A DNA stretch of 64,000 nt from Laccaria trichodermophora (lineage: Eukaryota > Basidiomycota > Agaricomycetes > Agaricales > Hydnangiaceae), in NCBI GenBank assembly GCA_018417955.1, contig JACTVC010000007.1, positions 1,550,001 through 1,614,000 of the forward strand, read 5' to 3'. The notes beneath the pieces are model-generated. The model ran no database searches, had not been told where the DNA came from, and worked only from the letters and a program-made list of their open reading frames with translations. Shown in pieces: positions 33,905-43,992 of the stretch. Positions within the stretch are counted from its first letter, which is position 1. Each line of letters opens with the position of its first letter. The translations under genes and the position numbers were made by a program.

Positions 33905-34600
33905 TACCATGAGGTAACTAGTGAGGCATTCAGTAAACTGGGAGCAAATGGAATATGAGTGTACCCAAAAATACAAAAAGAAAGCTGATTTTCTCATTGG
34001 TGATTATCCTGCTGGCTTAGTTGGTAGAGATGAGAACAGAGTTGTACCTTCATTGACTGGAGAAGGCAGATGCTGCACATACAGGAGAACTTGCATCTCA
34101 TATGCAGGAGGACTCAGATGATGAACCTACAGATATTGATCATGCACCTGTTAAGATGGTAGTTGTAGATGGAATTGTAATGGGACCAACTCATTGTGCA
34201 TATGGTTATTGCACATCAGCACTTGGCAATGCTCAAGGAGGTGTATTTTGTCCTGTGCATGAGCTGAACATGGAACAAAGTGTCATATAAAGGGTTGTAA
34301 AAATACAAAGAAGGTTGGAACATTGGCATGCACAATTTCAAGTCATCAGGAACAGTGGTTAAAAAATGCCTATAACTGAAGTTCAAATACCTTATCTGGT
34401 GTTAGACAAATTTTAAGAAGGCCTAATGAGAGAATGCCTTGGCAATCTGATAGAGAGCCAAACACTCAATGCCATGATGAACCCACATCTGATATTGAAA
34501 CATCTCATTACTTCAGTCCTTCAGGGTTTTATTGTGTTGAGACAATCACTGCACCTTGTGGTGTTGTTATTGCCTAGGCTAAATTTTCCAAGTCTGAATT
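33905..34600 (+). pseudogene. KDZ transposase fossil, CxC6-like region only
   Basis: Reading across frames: CTQKYKKKADFL, DENRVVPSLTGE, MVVVDGIVMGPTHCAYGYC, GGVFCPVHELNME, CHIKGCKN, SHQEQW, SGVRQILRRPNER, YFSPSGFYCVETITAPCGVV and AKFSKSE. This parallels the middle of the intact transposases (CxC6-like cluster to the segment before the first catalytic Asp). It has frameshifts near 34060 and 34275 and in-frame stops near 34377 and 34575, and breaks off at about 34600. No terminal repeats are seen, so it is a fragment of an old insertion. Confidence 0.75.
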
Positions 34601-35027
34601 CTGGCATCACTGTCATCTTTGATGTCAGTATAAGGAGAGGGAGGCCTGCTGTCAGAATATGCACTGGAAGTAGAACCCACATTGAGAAGAGTCCTGTTCA
34701 CAATGTGCAGGGGTAGGAGAGAGGCTGGCTCAGAGGAAAGAGGAACAAAACAAGGTTGCCAAGATCCATGACATCTTTCTGCCATGAAAGTGCTACACGT
34801 TCACATTAGCAGAGTAGCTGAAGGGAAAGAACTTAAAGGTCATGGCACTTGATTTGAGCAGGCAATAATCAGAGATGACATTGCTGACCATTTGTCAGCC
34901 AAAGGGAGCATCTATTAGGTAGTGTGAGTATCAGACTGATGGTACAAAGAAAGAACTGACTTGTGTCTACTGCTTGACAACTTCAGTGAATGTCAGGCCA
35001 AGATTCCAGGCAGACAGAAGCTCATCA
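34601..35027. other. Unassigned DNA
   Basis: No gene or strong repeat recognised between the KDZ fossil and the repeat block starting near 35028. Confidence 0.35.
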
Positions 35028-35290
35028 GGTAGAGGACATCCATACCTTGCCAGTGTCACATAAATTATCCCAAAACAGCCATTTTTTACAAAAACACCTC
35101 TCAGATATTTAGGATGCAGTATATAAAAATCTGGCTCCAACATTTTGTAGAGAATGGTATCTTTTCCTCCACTAGACCCATTCCACTATATAAGGAGATA
35201 AGCTGACAAACAGTCTTTGTATTTGGTAACTTCAATCCCTCCATCCTTCACTCTATAACACTCTGCATAGACATTGCACAGGGATGACTG
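35028..35290 (-). repeat. Tc1/mariner-like end fragment joined to dispersed repeat R1
   Basis: AGGTAGAGGACATCCATACC at 35031-35050 matches the terminus of the element starting at 35595, and sequence to about 35150 is a diverged version of its subterminal region (AAAAATCTGGCTCC versus AAAAATCTGGCCCC). From 35150 to 35290 it is the reverse complement of R1 (copies at 644-910 and 62325-62605). R1 may therefore be the inside of a Tc1/mariner-like derivative, or the two are joined by chance. Confidence 0.55.
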
Positions 35291-35346
35291 TGAAAGTGCG
35301 AAACATACAAACAAGAATCAAGCACATTGGGGAAAACTCCAACACC

Positions 35347-35376
35347 TAACACACACACACACACACTCTCTCTCTA
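35347..35376 (+). repeat. CA/CT microsatellite
   Basis: A run of about nine AC units followed by about five CT units. Confidence 0.9.
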
Positions 35377-35880
35377 TCACAATCTCAGTGCAAGAGTTTG
35401 AGGGCCTAAGAAATACCACTTTTGTCTTCTTAGGTTAAGTCTCAAGAGTTTTTGTTTCAGAAGGGGTTTTTATGACAGGGTGTGGTTTAGAATAGTTCAA
35501 TAGAACAAAGTATGTCTTTCAGGGAACCTGGTCTCTCAAATGCAAAGTTCTTGGACATAGTTTTCTTTATTGACATGAAACACAACTTCTAGTAAGGTAG
35601 AGGACATCCATACCCAACTAACATCACATGAAGTTACTTTTCTGTGACATTCCTTCCTAAATGAGCACAAATCTCTAAAATACATGGAATATGAACGATC
35701 AAGTAAGATATCAAAAAATCTGGCCCCATACTTCTGTTTAAAATGACAATAAATGTAACTATACAAATTTTTAGAATATAATATAATGATTGCAAGAAGA
35801 TTTTGAGGAAATACACAAGCATTTGGAGAAGTCAGACAAGAAAATGGTAAGAATGCACTGGAATATGTTTCAAAGTATAC

Positions 35881-36553
35881 CTAAGTGACTCCAGACTTTT
35901 CCAAATCAATCATAAGACTTTCTGGGAGGATCTGGTGGCCCTTATATTTTCTTGCAGCCCAAGCTGCCTGTCTGCCGTTGAGACCCTTGGTGTACGCATC
36001 CATAAATTTACGTGACCGGTTTGCAAAGCTGTAGGTTTTGTCAGTAAGAATGAAAATAACAAGAGTATACAGGAATGGACCATCGCATACATGCCAGGGG
36101 AATACTATCCAATGCTGCCAAGACATTCTTTTCAAGCTGATTTTCACGAGAGGATGGTGGGTTTAAACGATAGATTCTTTTTGCATATCCCCAACATTGC
36201 TCAATGAAGTTTAACTCGCAGTGGAACTTGGGTAGATATATGAGGCGGAATCCCTGAGCATTGCAGGTGTTTTCAAGAATTGTCGTTACATGTGCGAAGT
36301 CCGGCTGATTGTATAACACCCGGCGACAACAACAATCAATAGCCGGGGGGGCGCACTTGAAGCTCTTGCATTCCGCACACAGTTTCGCCTTGTCATGTAA
36401 GCCGCGTTCCTCTAAAATGACGGCCATGCCTTTGAACACACCAGCGCGAGGGTGATCTTCGGGGAAATAGAGTGGCTGGGGCATTCCGTCAGCAAATCTT
36501 GCATTGGACATTTTGATCTTCTCCTTTTCTATTGACCTGTCTGGATGATGCAT
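35881..36553 (-). pseudogene. DDE (Tc1/mariner-like) transposase, 3' part
   Basis: Continuation of 43993-45806 across the nested KDZ element. After DGKTMHHPDRSIEKEKIKM come ARFADGMPQPLYF, GVFKGMAVILEERGL, a CKSFKCAPPAIDCCCRR cysteine stretch, YNQPDF, and LPKFHCELNFIEQCWGYAKR. The Glu in FIEQ is the expected third catalytic acid. The end (FANRSRKFMDAYTKGLNG, AAWAARKYKGH, SLMIDLEKSGVT) is read after a frame change or small intron near 36070-36090. Its last codons are at about 35881. Family assignment rests on the DDE motifs and the TA flanks. Confidence 0.8.
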
Positions 36554-37061
36554 AGTTTTTCCAGTACTTTACACTCCCACTGCTTGTCCAACGGAATCCG
36601 ACGGACTTTCATTGGACCCTGCCATTTCCGATGGACCCAGTGGACAGTCCATCAGAAGTCCGTCGGAGTCCGTTGGACATGACTGGATTCCGCTGCTAGT
36701 CCAGGCAAAGTCCAGTGAAAGTCCACTCAAACTACTTAGAAGCAAGAAATGGTTGGACTGGCCGGAATTCTGTGTCCGTTGGACGTCCGCTGGACTTCTG
36801 TCGGATTTCCAACGGATAGAGGCAGAAACTATCATAATTGCTAAGTTCTCAGTCTGCTGGACTTCCACTGGACTTCCGATGGACTTCTGATGGATTTCTA
36901 AGCAAAAAAGGTACATGAGAATGCTAAGTGTTCAGTCTATACTTCTTATAAATGAATCTGAAAAAAGGCTCAGTGTGACTTGCCAGATACATTCAGTGGA
37001 CATTTAATAAATCAATAGTGGGATTTGAAACTTGTCAAGTAGAGTTATATACATCTTTTGC

Positions 37062-39305
37062 TTACTCAGCTTCATCATTGTCAGTATCACCACCTTCCTC
37101 TTCCTGCATCCCTTTAGCTGCTTTTTTGGCTTGGCGAGCAATAACCTTTCTAGTGTGATAAGAAAGCATTGTGTGAATAAACCAGTTATAGTTTTGGGGT
37201 ATCATTCTCTTGAGGATTGATTCAAAACCTCCCAGCCATGCATTGAGTTGTTCACAGGCCTATTATTAGTTCATTAGTTTATCAATATTACAAAGATTCA
37301 AATTAGGTTTACCTGAGTATTAAATGCTCGTTTGTCATAGGTTGATCCATCAGAAGCTATGGCTTTTATAACTAAATTTGGAGCAGACCCATCTGTGGGA
37401 GCTGGATTACACCATGTTCGACAAAGAATGTCTTCTTTCCAATGTTTCTCATAGTGGAAAGTATCAACTATCAATCGTGTTGTTTCTGACCACTCATCCC
37501 AGTGACCTTGTGCAGCCATATGTTTAAGCACTTTACAAGCTTTATCAATGCAGATATAATCTGGACGCGATTCCTTTGTAGGATAAACCTTCTTCATAAA
37601 GGCCAGAATGTTTGACTCTGACTCTGATTTGGCAAATTTTGCCCATGCTTCAACAACACCACATGGATAACAAATTGTTTCAACACAATAAAATGTCGCA
37701 GGACCAAAAAAGTGCTTTAATTTTTTGGGTTCTGGAGCTGGCTGATCATGTGGCTGAACTTCATGCTCAGATCTAGGATTCCACTCTAGATTTTCTTGCT
37801 GACGGTTCAACATTCTTTTTGATCCTGCCAAACTTGCAGCTGAGTGATCCAGCAGGTATTTATTCCAAACACTTTGATGAGCTGCACAGGCCTTTGTGGG
37901 GCGAACCAAGGTCTCTGTGCAATCTCTAACACGACAGCGATTGCCAAACTCATGTTCATGTACTCGACACAAGGCACCTCCTCGATAATTAAGTAGATCA
38001 CCAATGCAACCATCAGCAGCACAATGCTTTGTGCCATTGACCATTCCATCAATTACTCTCATGGTTACATTCTGCATCTGAACTGTGTTCTGTGCAGAAG
38101 TGGAAGGATCATTATTTGGGTTCACAACCACATCTGATGTTGCTTGATATGGTTGTGAACACTCAGCACATGCATGACCTTTAGCTGGTTGAATTAAACC
38201 ACCATTTCCTAAAGCTGCAAAAGCTTCTTCTGTTACTTCCTCTATTGATGATACATCTCGAGTGACAAAATCAACCCCTGATATTTCAGATGCTTGCCGG
38301 ATAGATTCCTGCATGAAAGCAGCCCACACCTGGCAGCGAGACAGTGTGATACAGTCATTGCCATAAGTGTCATTAAAATAATTTGCCCAGCCAGATGTAG
38401 ATGCATGAAGGTGATATGTTCCATTTATCACTGAAGTTGAAAACTTGCGGTCAACCCAAAGCTTCTGGCCAACTTTAATATACAATGCAGAGTTCAGATA
38501 TAGTTGCATAGCTTCAGTATCTGCTGTCAAAGCTGTACGTTCATGATCTGCATAATAAATAGTTTCACAGTTGTTACAGAATCCAGAAAGCAACTGAACA
38601 TTTTTAGAGACCTCTGTGCCTTTGATCAAAGTCACTCTTGGAATATGGCGTGTTTGTGTATTCTGTTTTAAAAAACATCGTCCACAGCCTGCAGTCAAAC
38701 AGACAGATGAGTTTGGGCAAATCAACAGTGCTGGTTGAATAGAACTGTGTGATATATGTTGCAAAGTACCAGTGAATTTTTGTTTATTGTTATATGGGTA
38801 AAGGCCCAATAAATTTGAGAATTCAACAAGTTTTACAGCCAATGATGAAACATTACTCTCTCTGGCAGCTGCATTTTTAAACATGGATAGCTCATTTTCT
38901 GAGAATAGAGTGTCTGCATCATTGTTGCCAAGTTGTTCAATAATTGCACGTGCTAGACATTTAATCCATGATGTTGCCTTAGATCCAGGACTTTGTTTGA
39001 AATGAAGAGAGAGAAGCTCTGTATTGTTGGTCATTGACAGCAACATCATCATAACTGTTGGCAGAGATATTTTATCTCCAAAGTTGTTGATAATGAATTC
39101 ACTAAAGTCTTGAAAGCCTATGTCTGGGAAAGGAGCAGATTGTGGGCTTGCTAAGGCATGTGGAATCAAGAATGCCATCCACAAAAGCAGAGATAACTGA
39201 GAACTAAATGCAGTGCAAGCAATCATAAAGACCAAACTACTCAAGTTGCCAGCAAGACCATCCAGATAATAGCAAAGAACAAGCAGGACCAAAAGATTCA
39301 AACTA
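37062..39305 (-). CDS. KDZ-superfamily transposase module with CxC5/CxC6 cysteine clusters
   Basis: Two exons, 39305-37313 and 37259-37062, joined by a 53-nt GT-AG intron between NTQ and ACEQLNAWLGG. It begins with a hydrophobic segment (SLNLLVLLVLCYYLDG, FSSQLSLLLWMAFLIPHALA), then PFPDIGFQDF, a CxC5-like cluster (ICPNSSVCLTAGCGRC ... GFCNNCETIYYADHE), a CxC6-like cluster (HCAADGC ... CRVHEHEFGNRC ... CAAH), and ATFYCVETICYPCGVV. The catalytic-type motifs are DYICIDKACK (Asp), IVDTFHYEKH (Asp/His) and CEQLNAW (Glu). It ends acidic (EEEGGDTDNDEAE). About 730 residues are open without stops, so the copy looks intact. Splicing 39381 to 39305 joins it in frame to the accessory module. Confidence 0.85.
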
Positions 39306-39380
39306 CTGTACAAAAGAAATTCATGAGATATAGCCAGATGATAGTACAAAGATTTGAGCTGTCAAAGTTAGCATACTTAC

Positions 39381-41928
39381 TACTTGCACTTGGAACTTCC
39401 ACTCTTGGAAGTGGCCACCTTCTTAGCAGATCCAGCAGGCTTCTTCAAGGTAGATGATTTCTTCGATGTGCCTGCAGATGCCTCCTTTGCTGCACCTTTC
39501 TTCAGCTTGATCAATGATCCCCCATTCTGCACCCATGCAAGCAACTCTGCAAAATGATACGCCTTCATCTTCACCCCAAACAACTCTTCAGTCTCCATAC
39601 TGTCCTCATCATTACTCAACCATTTTACCATTTCTGGATACTCTGTGATGTGAGGAAAAATCTTGGTCCAATAATCATGCCAGGTCGATTTGCCAATGAA
39701 GAGGTTTGGAATCTCTCTACCGACAGGCAGCCTAAGCTCTGCAGGCCAAGTTCCATCCTTCTGCAGCTTCTTGAATTTCTTCTCAGCCTCAAGAAGAGCA
39801 AGATAGCGAGTGTAATGTTCCTGAAGTTTAAGTGCATTACCAGCACGACGCAAAGCCACTGGAATCTCAAGAGCGTCAGCCATTGCAGTCTGCTCTTGGG
39901 TAAAGTGAACCCGAACACCCTGAGGCGGGCCAGCCACAACTGGAACAAATTGGCTAGTAGTAGCAGCAGCAGCAACAGGAAGACCAGGACTAGCAGCTGA
40001 GGCAACAACGATAGTAGACGAGAGACTTGGTAAAGTGAAGTTGCTCTGTGGTATCATTGAATTACCAATCAAAAAGTGTAAGAAAAAAATTACCAAAAGA
40101 ATCTGAAGGATTGGCTTGTTGTTTTCTGTGTGCCAAGTGATCTCTTCATCTCCCTCAACTGATGTAATCTCTTCAAAAGAGCCCAAAAGAGTCCAGACAA
40201 TGTCATGAACAAAAATCGTGTATTCTATTCCAAAGAAGTCAGCATATGTCTATGAATTAAGGTAAGACAACTTACCAGGATTCTTGATGGTAGGCCACTT
40301 TTTTCCAAGAGCATCGAAGAGAGGTTTCGACATATGAGAGATCGCCAGCATTTTTTGAAAGGATGGAGGGGTTTCAGTAGGCACAATAGTAGATGGGTCA
40401 CTGCTCGAAATATAAACCATGATCTTGCCTTTCTGTTGTAATGCAGGCAGATCGACCAAGGGTTCATCACCAAAGCCATAGGTATTTCCAACAGCATTGC
40501 CACGTGCAAATCCACCTGGAGATTAAATTTATAAAAAATGGCAGACAGATACAATTAAACTGACCAATTGTCTTGCTAGCATCTTGAAGGTCATCAAGAG
40601 TAACAGCCATTTCTAAAATTAATAAACAGATCAGAAAATTTAAAATCCTAGCTTAAATCACTCTACTCACCCTCTAAAGTGGTTACTTCAATGGTGTTCA
40701 CCATCGCAGCAGTTGCAACAGAGACAGTTGTCTCTGCCACAGTTCCAACCTTGTTGACGTCCACCATCTCAACATCTTGATCAACACCTGCATCTTTGAC
40801 TTTGCCTGCATCCTCCTCAACTTTTTCCACATCATCACCTGACTCCTTGTCCTTCTCCCCCTCAACTTCATCATCATCTCCACCCTCCTCTTCACCCTCA
40901 TCCTCACCCTCCTCTTCACCATCTTCACCACCCTCATCTTCACCCTCATCTTCGCCATCATCCTGACCCTTTAGCTCATCCTGATCACCACTCTCACTCC
41001 CACTCCCACTCACTTCTCCAATATTCGCCATGTCTCTTCCCTTTCCTTTGTCCTTCACCTCGTCATCTGACATACCCTCTTCAGCAGACGACTCTCCCTC
41101 TGGAACTTCAGTTACACGCTGACGAGGAGCCTTTACCACAGCTGGTGCTTGCTTTTCGATGATAGTCTGAAGCCTGAAAAAGTAAGTTGGTAAATCTCAA
41201 AAAATATAATCTGATAAAATGTTCTTACTCATTGGTGGAAGATACCACTGTGGTAGCCTCTTGGACAGGCCTAGGAGGTGGAGCTATAGCTGCTCCACTA
41301 TCAAGCAAAATTTTCTGAGTTCTGCATCAAATTAATAGGTGATCAAAATTTAAATATAATAAATATACTGACTTGGTAAGATGATCTGCGGCTGCCTTTT
41401 CAGCTGCAGCCTTTACAGAACTAGCCCTTGAAGTCCTAACAAAGATTGGTAAACAACTCATTGAGTTAGAATAGAAAAAAAAAGAATTAAATGCTTACAG
41501 AGTAGATTGGCCTGCGGCTGCCTTTTCAACTGCAGCCTTTACAGGTTTGGCACTAGATTTCCTACAAAAATTGGTAAGCAAATGACCAAGCTATGATGAA
41601 AAAAAAACATACGTAATTCCCTTCTTTCCCTTCTTTCCTGCAGCTTTGCTATGGAGAGGTCTACTTCAGTAATAAATTCAGAGATATTGAATTTTTCTTA
41701 CTTGTTTCCCTTGTTCCCTTTCTTTCCTGTAGCTCCACCTTCATTATCCTCACCCTCACCTCCAGTCTCACCCACTTCACTGTCCATAGCAACCTTCTTG
41801 GCAGCTGGTTCCACAGAGGCATCAACAGACGATGCAGCACGCTTTCTGGCACTCCTACAAGACTTAGGAGGGGACTTAGGAGGCGAGGTGGGAACATTAG
41901 CAGAGTTCTTGGAAGTCCTGGGAGGCAT
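39381..41928 (-). CDS. Accessory N-terminal module of the nested KDZ gene
   Basis: Exons on the minus strand start with MPPRTSKNSANVPTSPPKS (41928 to about 41702), basic and Pro/Ser-rich. Several short exons follow, including two near-identical ones encoding PVKAAVEKAAAGQ (about 41560-41500) and SVKAAAEKAAADHL (about 41440-41375). Next are a long acidic exon (about 41165-40670; EDEGEDEGGEDGEEEGEDEG), a small exon (MAVTLDDLQDASKTIG, near 40565-40612), a Gly/Asn module (GGFARGNAVGNTYGFGDEP, about 40515-40270), a short exon near 40250-40105, and a final exon to 39381 (NLFIGKSTWHDYWTKIFP, YPEMVKWLSNDED, Lys/Ser-rich tail). Order and motifs match the modules at 7721-9776 and 14787-17098. The domains are unknown to me. 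The TAG that would end it overlaps the donor GTAAGT. Confidence 0.65.
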
Positions 41929-42169
41929 AGTAAGCAAGGAGTTAACTCAGATGATCTTAGATGGTGGTGGATGAAGGAAGAGATAAGAAACAAGCAACTT
42001 GTCAAGTCCACTTGTCATTACATAAGCATTTCTCACCACTTCAAAGTTCACCAAAAAACCATAAGTCCAAGTTGCAAAGAAATTTTTACTTGCGAAAATA
42101 CAAACTATGTACACATATGAAAGAAACTATCTACCAGATGTATATAACTCTCCTACTAAAAGGGCGTGT

Positions 42170-43180
42170 GTACGTAAGGTGGGGCACGAAACGATACAGG
42201 AGGGAAGTGGAAGCAGATGCATTGAGTCTAAGGTGGGGCGTGAAACGATACGAGACGGGAGTGGAAGCGGATGTGTTGAGTCTGCAGGGATGGGTGTTGG
42301 GCGCCGTTTGTGAAATGGTGGGGGATGAGTGCGGTTGGGCGCGAAATGATGTTGGGCGTGATATGACGGATACTGGGTGCCGTTGGTGAGAAGGGTGGGA
42401 AAGGGGAGTGGAAGGGTACAAGGCGGGGTACACGGATGTGGTGAGTCCGCTGGTGGACGTTTGGACAGAAAGGCGAAGCGCGCTGTGGGCGCTCTTTGCG
42501 AAATGGATGGTTTGAGCAGTTTACTGGGTGCAAAACGACAGGCGGTGGGCGCCGTTGGTGAAAAGGGTGGGAAAGGGGAGTGGAAGGGTGCGTGGGTGTG
42601 TTACGTGGGTGCATAGAGTCTGCGGGTGGGCGGTTGTTGTGAAATGGGTGGAATTGGGAAGTTTGTGAGGCGCGGAACGAGAGGCGCTGGGCGCCGTTGG
42701 TGAAAAGGGTAGGAAAGGGGAGTGGGAGGGTACAAGGTGGGGTACGCGGATGTGGTGAGTCCGCTGGTGGACATTTGGATGGAAAGGCAAAGCGCGCTGT
42801 GGGCGCTGTTTGCGAAATGGATGGGTTTGAACAGTTTATTGGGCGCGAAACGACGGGCAGTGGGCGCCGTTGGTGAAAAGGGTGGAAATGGGAATGGAAG
42901 GATGTGTGGGTGTGGTACGTGGGTGCGCAGGGTCTGCGGATGGGCAGTTGTTGCAAAATGGGTGGAATTGTGAAGTTTGTGAGGCGCGGAATGAGAGGCG
43001 CTGGGCGCCGTTGGTGAAAAGGGTGGGAAAGGGAGTGGAAGAAGGTGTGGGTGCCATATAAACGATGGGAAATGGTGGTTGAAGAGTGCGTGGGTGCCGC
43101 ACGCAGATGGGTGATGGGCGCCGTTGGTAAAAGAGGGTGGGGAAGTGGGGTGGAGGGTGCGTGGGTGTTGTATATGAGCT
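42170..43180 (+). repeat. G-rich tandem array upstream of the nested KDZ gene
   Basis: GGGCGCCGTTGGTGAAAAGG followed by GTGGGAAAGGGGAGTGGAAG recurs about six times (near 42377, 42547, 42688, 42865, 43005 and 43117). A larger block containing GATGTGGTGAGTCCGCTGG and AAGCGCGCTGTGGGCGC is duplicated about 317 bases apart (42432 and 42748). Plus-strand skew to G is strong. Long Pro/His-rich frames on the minus strand are composition artefacts. Confidence 0.8.
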
Positions 43181-43660
43181 GGTCGTGGAACGTGGTGCTG
43201 CCGAATTGGTCAGTAGGTGCTAAAAATCGAGGGGGGACACACCATGGGCCCCACAGGGTTTCAAACCTGTTGTTAACGTTGTCAGTGGGCAGTGAGATGG
43301 AGATAGCGATGTGGGACTTACCTGTGGGACCCACGAACATCGTTCTACACAGAAACGATGCGGCTACGCGATGTCGAGAGGATGAGGGACAGAGGGTGGT
43401 GATGGGGGGAGAAGAGGAAGGGTGGGAAGAAATTGTTATGGTGTGACGGATTCATCACACAACTTGCCATGTGACTTTCAAATATATTTGGGAATGCTCA
43501 CCCTGCAAGCTGAACAAAATGCAAAAACCCAATGGTCAGGACTGTACAACACACTCATTATTATAACTACTAGCCACGACATCTATACTTTACTATGTAG
43601 ATATTTAGTTGTTTATTATTTACTTTCTTTTTCAGTAATAATACTAGTAACGAGCCCTGC
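43181..43660. other. Element interior between array and 5' terminal block
   Basis: It contains a short palindrome, CAGGGTTTCAAACCTG (about 43254-43269), resembling a tRNA T-arm but without a good A box. There is no coding evidence. Confidence 0.35.
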
Positions 43661-43992
43661 TTGCTTGCATTCCGTTGGAAATCCGTTGGACTTCCGTTGG
43701 CCTTGTCCGTTGGAATTCCGTTGGACTTCCGTTGGCTGTGTCCATTGGAATTCCATCGGTCTTGGTCATTTCCAGTGGACCACAGCTGATGGTTTGCCGT
43801 TAGTCCATTGGTAGTCCACCGGAAAAGTCCGTTGGACTGAAAGGTCCAACCAAAAATGGCCGGAAAATCATCAGAAAATCATCGGAAAAATACTGCACTT
43901 GCAAAGCAGAAAAATCTCTGTTCTGATTACCCTCAGTCCAATGGAGTCCGGCCGGAGTCTGCTCGGAAAAGCAGTGGCAGTGTAAAGACCTC

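Larger units (their letters stand above)
36562..43992 (-). mobile_element. Apparently complete autonomous KDZ transposon nested in a Tc1/mariner-like gene, 7.4 kb
   Basis: Left end CAGTACTTTACACTCCCACT and right end AGTGGCAGTGTAAAGACCTC, with the perfect 8-bp duplication AGTTTTTC (36554-36561 and 43993-44000) that closes the interrupted transposase frame when removed. Subterminal units are TCCGTTGGA- and TCCGACGGA-like at both ends (36585-36900 and 43670-43970). Inside on the minus strand lie the transposase module (37062-39305) and accessory module (39381-41928). A G-rich tandem array (42170-43180) fills the region up to the 5' terminal block. No disabling change was seen. Confidence 0.92.

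Noticed and set aside
43181..43280. Possible tRNA-like unit near the 5' end of the 36562 element (CAGGGTTTCAAACCTG)
   Set aside because: The B-box-like palindrome has no acceptable A box upstream and no good cloverleaf, so it was not listed with the other three.
42228..43340. A 370-codon Pro/His/Ser/Thr-rich frame on the minus strand
   Set aside because: It spans the G-rich tandem array and reflects its 3-base periodicity and skew. It lies upstream of the first recognisable exon of the KDZ gene; a coding leader cannot be excluded but has no support.
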